DNA from: Methylorubrum thiocyanatum
GTDB taxonomy: Bacteria; Pseudomonadota; Alphaproteobacteria; Rhizobiales; Beijerinckiaceae
NCBI GenBank assembly: GCA_014138645.1
Contig: JACJIB010000009.1
Location: 1-64,000, forward strand
Length of the DNA: 64,000 nt
Reading direction: 5' to 3'
Shown here: in pieces, positions 9,142-17,161 of the stretch
How positions within the stretch are numbered: the first letter of the stretch is position 1
Layout of the letters: every line of letters begins with the position of its first letter
Notes under the pieces: model-generated
What the model saw: the letters and a program-made list of their open reading frames with translations, nothing else
What the model was told of the DNA's origin: nothing
Databases searched by the model: none
Made by a program: the position numbers and the translations under genes

Positions 9142-10080
9142 TCAGCGCAAGGCCAGGGCCGACGGGCCGGAATAGGACGGGCACAGGTCGCGCATAAAGG
9201 CCCCGAGGGCTTCCTCGTGATCCGTCGCGAGGCAGGCCCTGACATTGGCCGCGCCTTCGCTCTCCGTCGTCATCCCGATCGCATCGACGCCGACCCGCAA
9301 CGGGATCAGAGGGCACCGCTGCGGGGTGATGGCGGCGGCCATCGCCACGACATCGAACAGCGTGGGCCGGGTCACTTGGAAGGGATTGTTGTGCTGCCAC
9401 AGGGTGAGGAGCCGGTGCAGGTCCGGATGCGCCTCCCCGACGGCGTGCAGAAAGGCGCCGCTCGGACGCGCCTGAACCGAATCCAGCGGCATCATGACGA
9501 TGGGAACGCCGCTCTGCAGCAGCCGATCGAACGCGCCCGGATTGAGATGGATGTTGTGCTCCGCCTGGGGCGAGAGATTCGGTTCGCCCGCGGGAGAATT
9601 GTATCCTCTCCTCAAGGACCCGCCCATGACGATGACCCGCTTCAATGTCTTGAACGTTGCGGGATCGCGATCGATCATCGCTCCGATGTTGTGGAGTGGC
9701 GCGAGCGCGATCAGGGTGAGCCTGTTCGGCCGCTTCCTGATCAGGTCCAGGGTCGCATGAATGCCATCGACCGATGAAGGCGATCGTTCCTCGCCCGCAT
9801 AGTCCTTTTGCGTGAAGATCACGTCGGTCTGCGTCGCAACGCCGGCCCAGACCGGAATCTCTTGCTTTCCGTAGCTCCGGAGCAGTTTGCGCGTCAGGGC
9901 GGCTCTGAGTTCCGTGTCGCCATGCGCCGTAAGGATCGCTCTGACGGTCAGCCGGCGAGATACGAGCGCCCATACGATGGCGAATGCATCGTCGATGTCG
10001 TCGCCGATATCGGTGTCGATGATGACCTCAGGCCTGCGATCGAAGAAATTGAAAAGATTGGATATTCTCTCGATCGCCAT
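9142..10080 (-). CDS. Nucleoside hydrolase (IunH/RihA family)
   Basis: A 312-residue protein with the family's N-terminal Ca-binding signature, here DTDIGDDIDDA (about residues 22-32). It also has LAPLHNIGAMI and VIVMGG, and an AEHNIHLNP segment matching the usual AEFNI region. Such enzymes cleave nucleosides to base and ribose. The C-terminal catalytic HD pair is replaced by FD in PTLFDVVAM, so substrate range or activity may differ. The ATG start precedes the family signature by about 20 residues. It is isolated, convergent with kdpE, and lies in a gene-poor segment next to a tRNA gene, which may indicate acquisition by transfer. Confidence 0.85.
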   Translation of the reverse strand: MAIERISNLFNFFDRRPEVIIDTDIGDDIDDAFAIVWALVSRRLTVRAILTAHGDTELRAALTRKLLRSYGKQEIPVWAGVATQTDVIFTQKDYAGEERSPSSVDGIHATLDLIRKRPNRLTLIALAPLHNIGAMIDRDPATFKTLKRVIVMGGSLRRGYNSPAGEPNLSPQAEHNIHLNPGAFDRLLQSGVPIVMMPLDSVQARPSGAFLHAVGEAHPDLHRLLTLWQHNNPFQVTRPTLFDVVAMAAAITPQRCPLIPLRVGVDAIGMTTESEGAANVRACLATDHEEALGAFMRDLCPSYSGPSALALR

Positions 10081-10447
10081 CGACGGGCCTCGCTTCCTGA
10101 CCAGGGTACCGGCCGATATTCCGTGATACGAGGTTGGGGCCTTCGGGAGGTTTCGGCGAGAGAGGGCGCACCATCTTCGCGTTCACGAAGCGCAGATCCT
10201 TGTCGCTCTCGCCCCGCCCGTACCGCCGGTCGCCGCAGCACCTGCTCGAACACCCTATCCTGCCATTGGCGGTGGCGCCGTGCCGGCAGGGTACCAACGG
10301 TCCTGGCGAATCGTGATCGGTGCGCGGTTTCGAAACAATCTCGATCGTCCCACGACCATGTCAGCAGACCATATGACCTGCTATCTGTGCTGTGGGTGGC
10401 GCTGATCCAAGTCGTGATTTGTGCCCTGCAAAGAATACGTTTGAAAT
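10081..10447. other. Gene-poor stretch upstream of the nucleoside hydrolase
   Basis: About 370 bases without a convincing gene. Short open frames exist on both strands but show no recognisable family and start with weak or absent ribosome binding sites. The composition looks less GC-rich than the flanking core genes. Confidence 0.4.
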
Positions 10448-10759
10448 CTAATCGGCCTGCGGTGGAGGCAAGGATTCGCTCGTGGCCGCGATGATTCCGC
10501 TGAGATGCTGCATCGTGCGCCATCCCACCGCCACCACATCAGCGGGATCGCTGGAAGCACTTGCGATCACAGGTACGATTATCGTCATCGCATGATTGCT
10601 TCCGTCGGCGACGGAGAACGTCACGTTCCAGGTCGGTGCGCCGGAAGCATCCTGTGCGGCGGGCTGAACATTCAATATCCGTACGCGTGCGGGTTTACGC
10701 ATCTGCTTGTTGATCCTGTTTGATGACGCGATGTCAGTGATGTCGCTTTCGGGCAGCAA
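10448..10759 (-). CDS. Hypothetical protein (about 103 aa)
   Basis: I do not recognise this family. The product has normal protein-like composition, with alternating strand-forming segments such as WNVTFSVADGS and HAMTIIVPVIAS, then a probable helix. The longest frame starts with TTG at 10759; an ATG at 10702 would give 84 residues. No signal peptide or membrane segment is obvious. It sits alone between the nucleoside hydrolase and tRNA-Glu in a segment less GC-rich than its surroundings. Confidence 0.45.
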   Translation of the reverse strand: MLPESDITDIASSNRINKQMRKPARVRILNVQPAAQDASGAPTWNVTFSVADGSNHAMTIIVPVIASASSDPADVVAVGWRTMQHLSGIIAATSESLPPPQAD

Positions 10760-11347
10760 TGTTAGGATCTCGATGCCCGCATTTCAGTTGCGGATCGAGG
10801 CTGAATCGATCGTCGGCAACGGTCCGGCCTTCAGCGCATGTGTGCATGCCGTTGGCTTTGGGGTGTCGATCTGCCCCTGCACGAGTAGCGCCTGAGGTTT
10901 CTCCGGCTGTGACAGCGTGATCGGTGTCGGCTGGGGCCGTCAAGCTGCCCAGAGCCGTGTGAGGTCGACCGTCAAGCGTCCACGCCGAGTCCGCAGCCAG
11001 ACGAGGGCGTCCAGGATCTCAGTCCTTCGAGAGGCGCGGACATTCGCTCTCCGTGTGAGCGAACGCGCCTCACGCGTATCACAATCGACGATGATCTGCG
11101 CCGGATGTGTACCCGGTTGAGAGGCGCTTGAGGGCAGGGCCCCGTGCCGGGCGATCGGCTGCCATGAATTCGGCGTCGTCGCTGGTGCGCAGTTTGCGCG
11201 TCCGGGCTGACGTTCCGCGCTGAGGCTCCGGCACCAAACCTCGCTGAGCAGGCCAAGACCACCGTTCGCACACGTACATTGTACAAGTGCCGCGAGGAGC
11301 TGGATGTCTTGCGCGAGTTCTTCGGCGTCAGCACCTTCAAGAGGTGC
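10760..11347. other. Gene-poor stretch beside tRNA-Glu with possible gene remnants
   Basis: Nearly 600 bases without an intact recognisable gene. On the plus strand, roughly 11207-11350, one frame reads as plausible protein (LYKCREELDVLREFFGVSTF) but has no good start and runs into the tRNA. On the minus strand around 10940-11110 another protein-like run ends LTVDLTRLWAA. These look like decayed coding sequence; the original functions are unknown. Confidence 0.4.
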
Positions 11348-11423
11348 TGGCGCTCCCAAGGGGACTCGAACCCCTGTTTTCGCCGTGAGAGGGCGACGTC
11401 CTAGACCGCTAGACGATGGGAGC
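11348..11423 (-). tRNA. tRNA-Glu (CTC)
   Basis: The reverse strand folds as a 76-base tRNA including an encoded CCA end. The acceptor stem is GCTCCCA with TGGGAGC, the anticodon loop CTCTCAC gives anticodon CTC, and the T-loop is GGTTCGAGTCC. Its 3' end points toward the gene-poor stretch at 9100-11347, the side on which elements integrating at tRNA genes would insert. Confidence 0.95.
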
Positions 11424-11506
11424 TTCCGGGCCGGCGGGGGTTCGTATAGCGAGGCATCCCCGGCCCCGCAAGCGCTTTCCGGGGCGAAACGACGAGAATC
11501 CTCACG

Positions 11507-12532
11507 GTGTCCTCCAAGGTACTCTCCACGGTGCTTTCCACGGTCCCCGGCGCGGACGAGGCGCGCAGCCACGTGCGCGATGAGGGAAGCGTCCCCGAGC
11601 GGCTCGACCGCGTTCTCGCCCGAGCCTTCGACGATCTCTCGCGTGCCCGGCTCCAGGCGCTGGTGCGCGACGGGCTCGTGCAATGCGACGGGGCGGTGGT
11701 GCGCGATCCCGCCCGCAAGGTCGGGGCCGGCAGCCGGATCGATCTCACGGTGCCCGCGCCGCTGCCCGCCGAGCCCCTCGGCGAGGCGCTGCCGCTCGCG
11801 GTCGTCCACGAGGACGAGGATCTCATCGTCATCGACAAGCCGGCTGGCCTCGTCGTGCATCCGGCGGCGGGGCATGAGGACGGCACCCTGGTGAACCGGC
11901 TGATCGCCCATTGCGGCGCGAGCCTGTCAGGGATCGGCGGGGTGCGCCGGCCCGGCATCGTCCACCGTCTCGACAAGGATACGAGCGGCCTGCTCGTCGT
12001 CGCCAAGAACGATCTCGCGCATCAGGGGCTCTCGGCGCAATTCGCCGATCACGGTCGTAGCGGGGCGCTGGAGCGGGCCTATCTCGCCCTGGTCTGGGGC
12101 GTACCGGAACCCCGCGCGGGCACGATCCGGGCGAACCTCGCACGATCCCGCCACAACCGCGAGAAGATCGCCGTAGTCCGCGACGGCGAGGGGCGCGAGG
12201 CGATCACGCACTACCGGGTCGAGGCCGTTCCCGCGGCGGACGGCGTCACCGCGCTGCTGCGCTGCCGCCTCGAGACCGGGCGCACCCACCAGATCCGGGT
12301 GCATTTGAGCCATCGCGGCCATCCGCTGCTGGGCGACGCCGTCTATGGCGGCGCCTTCAAGACCAAAGCGGCCCGTCTCGCGGAGCCCGCCCGCGACGCT
12401 CTGACGGCGCTTGCGCGGCAAGCCCTGCACGCGGCCGAACTCGGCTTTCTCCACCCGCGCTCCGGGGAGCGCCTGCGCTTCGAGAGCCCGCTTCCGGCGG
12501 ATTTTTCGAGACTGCTCGCCGCCCTCGGCTAG
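11507..12532 (+). CDS. RluA/RluD-family pseudouridine synthase
   Basis: A 341-residue protein with an N-terminal S4-like RNA-binding region (RLDRVLARAFDDLSRARLQAL) and the RluA-family catalytic motif HRLDKDTSGLLVVAK (catalytic Asp about residue 156). It also has the family motifs VIDKPAGLVVHPA and ETGRTHQIRVHLSHRGHPLLGD. It isomerises uridine to pseudouridine in RNA; with the S4 domain, the 23S rRNA enzyme RluD is the likeliest assignment. The start is uncertain: GTG at 11507 or a second GTG at 11531. Confidence 0.9.
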   Translation: MSSKVLSTVLSTVPGADEARSHVRDEGSVPERLDRVLARAFDDLSRARLQALVRDGLVQCDGAVVRDPARKVGAGSRIDLTVPAPLPAEPLGEALPLAVVHEDEDLIVIDKPAGLVVHPAAGHEDGTLVNRLIAHCGASLSGIGGVRRPGIVHRLDKDTSGLLVVAKNDLAHQGLSAQFADHGRSGALERAYLALVWGVPEPRAGTIRANLARSRHNREKIAVVRDGEGREAITHYRVEAVPAADGVTALLRCRLETGRTHQIRVHLSHRGHPLLGDAVYGGAFKTKAARLAEPARDALTALARQALHAAELGFLHPRSGERLRFESPLPADFSRLLAALG

Positions 12533-12655
12533 GGCGGGCACGGCGCGGAAAGCGACGGGCGGGCCGCCTTGCACCCCGGCCGCCTCCCGTGAAACACCCG
12601 CCTCATCCGGGCCCGAGGGGACGGCAACGGGCGACGGCATCGGGCGGAGGCGCTG

Positions 12656-13105
12656 TTGGGAAGCCGCTACGGACTGGAGATCCGCTCGGCGCTGCCGGCC
12701 GACGCGCCGGGGCTCGCGGCGTTGCTGAGTGCCGCGGGCCATCCCGTGGCAGCGCCCGTGCTGGCCGAGCGGATCGAGGCCCTGCGCCACGCTCACGGCA
12801 CGGCACTGCTCGCCCTCGAATGGGGACCGCCGAGCGGAATCGTCGTGCTGCACTGGTACCCGGTGCTCGAACAGGCCGCGCCCATGGCACAGATCACGAC
12901 GCTGCTCGTCGCCCCCGACGGACGCCGCCGCGGCATCGGCCGCCAGTTGATCAAGGCCGCCTCGCAGGCCGCCCGGATGGCGGGATGCGGTGCGATCCAG
13001 CTTCTGGCCGCCGCCGAGGGGAACGGCCTGACGGAGTTCTGCGACGCCACAGGTTTCGTGCCGAGCGCGAGCGGCTTCGTGCGGCCGTTGCGCAAGAAGG
13101 GGTGA
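12656..13105 (+). CDS. GNAT-family N-acetyltransferase
   Basis: A 149-residue GNAT protein. The acetyl-CoA loop RRRGIGRQLIKAA is clear (about residues 87-99), preceded by the TTLLVAPD strand and followed by the helix-strand pair EFCDATGF typical of the fold. The substrate is unknown. The start is TTG at 12656, chosen because the first conserved strand follows directly. It stands alone after the pseudouridine synthase gene, about 120 bases downstream. Confidence 0.8.
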   Translation: MGSRYGLEIRSALPADAPGLAALLSAAGHPVAAPVLAERIEALRHAHGTALLALEWGPPSGIVVLHWYPVLEQAAPMAQITTLLVAPDGRRRGIGRQLIKAASQAARMAGCGAIQLLAAAEGNGLTEFCDATGFVPSASGFVRPLRKKG

Positions 13106-13177
13106 CGCCTCGCCCCGGGACAGGCATCCGGAGAGGGACGGGGGCTCCGTCCGGATCCGGCCCGGCGGTGCGCGCGG

Positions 13178-13390
13178 CTACAGGTGGAGGAAGGGCAGAT
13201 CGAGGGGCTGCGGACCGTCATGCCGCCTGCGTGCCCGGAGCTGGGGTGTGCGCCGCGCAAGACCGGCTTCGACGCGGTCGGAGGCGCGCCCGACGCGAAG
13301 CGTCAGGGCGTCGAGAACCGCGATCAGGCCGTCGACACCGGTGCGCAGACCGTTGCCGCAGGCGCGACCGATCGAACGTAAGACGTGCAT
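13178..13390 (-). CDS. Hypothetical protein (70 aa)
   Basis: A 70-residue basic protein starting MHVLRSIGRACGNG, with an amphipathic N-terminal half and an Arg-rich tail (RRTPQLRARRR). No family is recognised. The ATG at 13390 is supported by the purine-rich GAAAGG a few bases upstream on the minus strand. It is convergent with the GNAT gene and divergent from the GGDEF-EAL gene. It could be a small DNA-, RNA- or membrane-associated protein; the evidence is limited to the start signal and reading frame. Confidence 0.5.
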   Translation of the reverse strand: MHVLRSIGRACGNGLRTGVDGLIAVLDALTLRVGRASDRVEAGLARRTPQLRARRRHDGPQPLDLPFLHL

Positions 13391-13856
13391 GATGACCTTT
13401 CGGGAATTGGCTGCGTCCGGCGCTCCCGCGCGCCGGGTTAAGTCGAACACCGGCTTAGGGTTGCAATCACCTGCGAAGCCGCATCACCCGCTCTAGAAGC
13501 ACGCCTGATCGTGCTGCCGTCGGGACAGCGATAAGCCCCAGTCTTATCGCTCATTCTCGCGCCGTATCGGTGCCCGCTTCGGCGCAGAGACCTCGAGATG
13601 CCCGGGGATTCGGTTCCGCTGCGCTTCACCGGGGCGAGCAAACGCAGAAACGCGATCCCGCGCTTAGATTCGCGTTTCCCCACCTATTGCCGAAAGGTCA
13701 TTTCAGGTGGAGGGCGAGATAAGCTCGGTTCTCGCGTCTCGATCTCGTTGCCTCGACCCGCAACCGACGATGAAGCGCGCTTCAACCATCTGTTACATCT
13801 TTGCGCGTAGAGGCAGTACGCTTCACTCCGAAGCGTCCGATCCAGGCTCGCCCGCC
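13391..13856. other. Intergenic region with a perfect hairpin, upstream of the GGDEF-EAL gene
   Basis: No convincing gene. A perfect inverted repeat at 13527-13551 has 9-base arms (AGCGATAAG and CTTATCGCT) and a 7-base loop without a T-run, so it could be an operator or an RNA structure. An open frame in phase with the GGDEF-EAL gene extends upstream to 13707 but reads as non-coding. Confidence 0.4.
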
Positions 13857-15866
13857 ATGCGCTCACGTTCGAGCACCGAGCCGCATCTCGACAGGCTGAT
13901 CCGCCGCGATCAACTCGATGCGGTGCGCGGAAGCGTGCAGCAGGCGCTGCCTGTCAACGCGCTTCTGGGTCTGGCGAGCTTTCTGGTAGCGCTGCATTCG
14001 GGGCACGGTGCCGCGGGGGCGCTGTGGTTCTCGGCCTCCACCCTCGTCAACGGGCTGCGCTTCGGCCTGTGCCGCGCGCGCTGTGAAGGGCTGGCGATCG
14101 CGGCGGACGGGGGAACCGTCTTTGGCGAGGTTGCATCCCGCTCGGTCGACCGGCACCTGCGGCTGGCCTGCCTCGCCGCGCTGCTGTCCGGCTCCGTCTG
14201 GGCCTTCCTGCCAATCCTGTGCGGCGGCTACACCGCGCCTCAGACGCTGTTCTACCTCACCATCACCTGCGGCATCACCGCCGGCGCGGTCACGCACGGC
14301 ATCGCCTACGCGCGCATCCCGATCTGCTTCATCACGCCGCCGCTGCTGTCGGTGGCGGGCTGCCTGCTCGCCGTCGGCGGGTTCGACCGGACCTGTCTCG
14401 CCGCCACCGTCCTGCTCTACCTCGCCGCGTTGATCCGCAGCGCGATCGCGACGGAGCGGGGATTTCGCGAGACGAGCCGCCTGAAGAACGAGGCGACCGC
14501 GCTTGCCGAGGCGCGCAAGGCCGCCCATGCGAGCGCGAGCGCCCTGGCGGAGGAGATGCGCGAGCGGGCGACGCATGACGGCCTCACCGGGCTGCTGAAC
14601 CGCGCCGGCTTCGTCCAGCGGGCGGAGGAGCGGTTGGCGTCCGGCGCGCCGGTCTGCCTGATGCTGCTCGACCTCGACGGGTTCAAGTCGGTCAACGACG
14701 TCTACGGCCACACCACCGGCGACCGGGTGCTGGTCGAGGTCGCCCGGCGCATCCGGGCCGCCGTGCCGATGGAATGCGACGCGGCCCGCCTCGGCGGGGA
14801 CGAGTTCGCCCTCGTCTACGACACCACCCGGGTGATCGAGAGCCCGTCGGCGCTGGCCGACCGCCTCATCCGCACCGTGGCCGAGCCGTTCGAGAGCTTC
14901 GACACGCGGCGCCTGGGCATGAGCATCGGCATCTGCCAGCGGCCGGCCGACAGCCTGACGCATCTGCTGAGTTGCGCCGACGAGGCGCTCTACGCGGCCA
15001 AGCATTCGGGCCGCAACCATTTCCGCCTGTTCGACGAGGGCCTGCGCACGCGCCTGGAGGTGCGGCGCGACTGTGAGCGCGACCTGTCGCAGGCCCTGGC
15101 CGAGGGGGCGCTGGAGATGTGGTTCCAGCCGATCTTCGGGCGGGACGGTTGCAGCGTGGCCAACTTGGAGGCGCTGGTGCGCTGGCGCCACCCGGTGCAC
15201 GGCTGGGTGCCGCCCGCCGACCTGATCGCCGCCGCCGCCATGGCCGGGCTGACGGAATCGCTCCTGCGCTTCATCCTGGAGCAGACCTGCGGGATGCTCT
15301 GCGCGCTGCGGGATCGGGGCCTGCACGACCTCTCGGTGGCGATGAACGTGTCGCCGCGGGAGATGGCGCAGATCGCCGTCGACGAGATCGTCCTCGGCCG
15401 GCTCCGGGTGCTCGGCCTGCCGGCGACAGCCCTGGAGATCGAGATCACCGAGGAGACGGCACTCGATATCGAGGCGGTGCAGGGCAAGCTGCTGGCGCTG
15501 TCGCGGGCCGGGATCCGGATGGCGCTCGACGATTTCGGCACCGGCTACTCGTCGCTCGCCTCGCTGCGCCAGTTGCGGGCCGGGCGGGTCAAGATCGACC
15601 GCAGCCTCGTCACCGGGCTCACCGAGGCCGAGGACAAGCGCGGCCTCGTCCAGGCGGTGCTCGGCCTCGGCCGGGCGCTCGGCCTCGAAGTGGTGGCGGA
15701 GGGGGTCGAGACGGCGGACGACCTCGCCACGCTGCAGAGCATGGGCTGTCCCTTCATGCAGGGCTACCATCTCGGCCGCCCGCAGCCCGCCGAGGACATC
15801 CTGCGCTTCCTCGATGCGCGCCCCGGCGCCGACGTCCAGACCCGCCTCCACCTGCGTGGCGCGTGA
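13857..15866 (+). CDS. Membrane-bound GGDEF-EAL cyclic di-GMP protein
   Basis: A 669-residue protein with about five to six hydrophobic segments in the first 210 residues. A GGDEF domain follows (intact motif at about 313-317, context RLGGDEFALVY), then an EAL domain (EAL at about 438-440, context NLEALVRWRHP; later DDFGTGYSSL and VVAEGVET). Both catalytic signatures are intact, so it may make and/or degrade cyclic di-GMP. There is no separate sensory domain besides the membrane region. The ATG at 13857 gives a typical N-terminus; in-frame upstream starts back to 13707 add a non-coding-like stretch. It stands alone, upstream of rpoH. Confidence 0.92.
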   Translation: MRSRSSTEPHLDRLIRRDQLDAVRGSVQQALPVNALLGLASFLVALHSGHGAAGALWFSASTLVNGLRFGLCRARCEGLAIAADGGTVFGEVASRSVDRHLRLACLAALLSGSVWAFLPILCGGYTAPQTLFYLTITCGITAGAVTHGIAYARIPICFITPPLLSVAGCLLAVGGFDRTCLAATVLLYLAALIRSAIATERGFRETSRLKNEATALAEARKAAHASASALAEEMRERATHDGLTGLLNRAGFVQRAEERLASGAPVCLMLLDLDGFKSVNDVYGHTTGDRVLVEVARRIRAAVPMECDAARLGGDEFALVYDTTRVIESPSALADRLIRTVAEPFESFDTRRLGMSIGICQRPADSLTHLLSCADEALYAAKHSGRNHFRLFDEGLRTRLEVRRDCERDLSQALAEGALEMWFQPIFGRDGCSVANLEALVRWRHPVHGWVPPADLIAAAAMAGLTESLLRFILEQTCGMLCALRDRGLHDLSVAMNVSPREMAQIAVDEIVLGRLRVLGLPATALEIEITEETALDIEAVQGKLLALSRAGIRMALDDFGTGYSSLASLRQLRAGRVKIDRSLVTGLTEAEDKRGLVQAVLGLGRALGLEVVAEGVETADDLATLQSMGCPFMQGYHLGRPQPAEDILRFLDARPGADVQTRLHLRGA

Positions 15867-16129
15867 GGCGCCCGTGCCTCAGAACGGTTCCGGCGGAAGG
15901 TCGGAAGCGGGCTAAGAAAGGTGCGTTTCGGCACTGCGACCCGAGTGCACGCGTGCGAGGTTAAACCCGGACTCCGGTTCGCGCGTTGAGACCCCGCGTG
16001 AACAGCGTTTGGTCGCTACCGGGCATTACGGATTTCCATTATTAAAGATGGGAAGCGGCGTGGCCGGCTCAAGAGAGCGGCCAATCGCTTGGGGCCCGCC
16101 CGATAGGGGGGCTGTTGAAGGAGGTGCAC

Positions 16130-17023
16130 ATGGCCGGCGCTCTGCCCGTGCTCGCCAATGAGGGAGGCCTTTCGCGCTACCTCGATGAGATCCGCAAGTT
16201 CCCGATGCTGGAGCCGGCGGAAGAGTTTACCCTTGCCAAGAGCTGGCGCGACGAGGGCGACCGCGAAGCCGCCCACCGCCTCGTGACCTCGCATCTGCGC
16301 CTCGTGGCCAAGATCGCGATGGGTTACCGCGGCTACGGCCTGCCGATCAGCGAGGTTGTGTCCGAGGGCAATGTCGGCCTGATGCAGGCCGTCAAACGCT
16401 TCGATCCGGACAAGGGCTTTCGTCTCGCCACCTACGCGATGTGGTGGATCAAGGCGGCGATCCAGGAATACATCCTGCGCTCGTGGTCCCTCGTGAAGAT
16501 GGGCACCACCGCCAACCAGAAGAAGCTGTTCTTCAACCTGCGCAAGGCCAAGGGCCGGATCTCGGCCCTCGACGAGGGCGACCTGCGCCCGGATCAGGTC
16601 CAGCAGATCGCGACCTCGCTCGGCGTGCCGACGCAGGACGTGATCGATATGAACCGCCGCCTCTCCGGCGACACCTCGCTCAACGCGCCTCTGCGCGAGG
16701 AGGGCGAGGGCGAGTGGCAGGACTGGCTGGTGGACAACAGCCCGAGCCAGGAGACCGTGCTCGCCCGGGAAGAGGAAGGGCGCAACCGCCTCTCGGCCCT
16801 GCGCGATGCGCTGGGTGTGCTGAACCCGCGCGAGCGGCGCATCTTCGAGGCGCGGCGCTTGGCCGACGATCCGATCACCCTGGAGGATCTCTCGGGCGAG
16901 TTCGGCGTCTCCCGCGAGCGCGTCCGCCAGATCGAGGTGCGCGCCTTCGAGAAGGTGCAGGAGGCGGTCAAGCGCAACCTCGCCACCCGCGAACTGCCGC
17001 GGGCCGAGGCGCGGGCGTCCTGA
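16130..17023 (+). CDS. rpoH: RNA polymerase sigma factor RpoH (sigma-32)
   Basis: A 297-residue heat-shock sigma factor. Region 2 contains LVAKIAMGYRGYGLPISEVVSEG and FATYAMWWIKAAIQEY-like sequence; the RpoH box (NQKKLFFNLRKAK) is clear at about 130-142; region 4 ends VSRERVRQIEVRAFEKVQ. The start ATG at 16130 has a near-perfect ribosome binding site (AAGGAGGT) 6 bases upstream; the in-frame ATG at 16115 lies before that site and is rejected. Alphaproteobacteria often carry several rpoH copies. A strong terminator follows. Confidence 0.96.
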   Translation: MAGALPVLANEGGLSRYLDEIRKFPMLEPAEEFTLAKSWRDEGDREAAHRLVTSHLRLVAKIAMGYRGYGLPISEVVSEGNVGLMQAVKRFDPDKGFRLATYAMWWIKAAIQEYILRSWSLVKMGTTANQKKLFFNLRKAKGRISALDEGDLRPDQVQQIATSLGVPTQDVIDMNRRLSGDTSLNAPLREEGEGEWQDWLVDNSPSQETVLAREEEGRNRLSALRDALGVLNPRERRIFEARRLADDPITLEDLSGEFGVSRERVRQIEVRAFEKVQEAVKRNLATRELPRAEARAS

Positions 17024-17050
17024 TCGACCACGCATCCGGAATGAGAACGA

Positions 17051-17082
17051 AAAGCCCGGCCATCACGATGGCCGGGCTTTTT
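17051..17082 (+). terminator. Bidirectional terminator after rpoH
   Basis: Perfect 13-base arms (AAAGCCCGGCCAT and ATGGCCGGGCTTT) around a 4-base loop, followed by a T-rich stretch. It lies 27 bases after rpoH. Read from the other strand it can also end the convergent gene at 17162-18643. Confidence 0.9.
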
Positions 17083-17161
17083 CTTTGAGGCTTCTTCGAG
17101 GCATCTTCTTCGCGGCTTGGGACGACCGGTGGGGCGACCCCGGGTCACTCCCGCCCGGGTG

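Noticed and set aside
10134..10316. Short plus-strand frame upstream of the nucleoside hydrolase
   Set aside because: No family and no ribosome binding site; overlapping frames on the other strand are equally open.
9085..11347. Intact insertion sequence or prophage
   Set aside because: No transposase, integrase or paired terminal repeats could be identified; only gene-like fragments remain.
13707..13856. N-terminal extension of the GGDEF-EAL protein
   Set aside because: The extra 50 residues do not look like a protein domain, and the ATG at 13857 gives a normal start.
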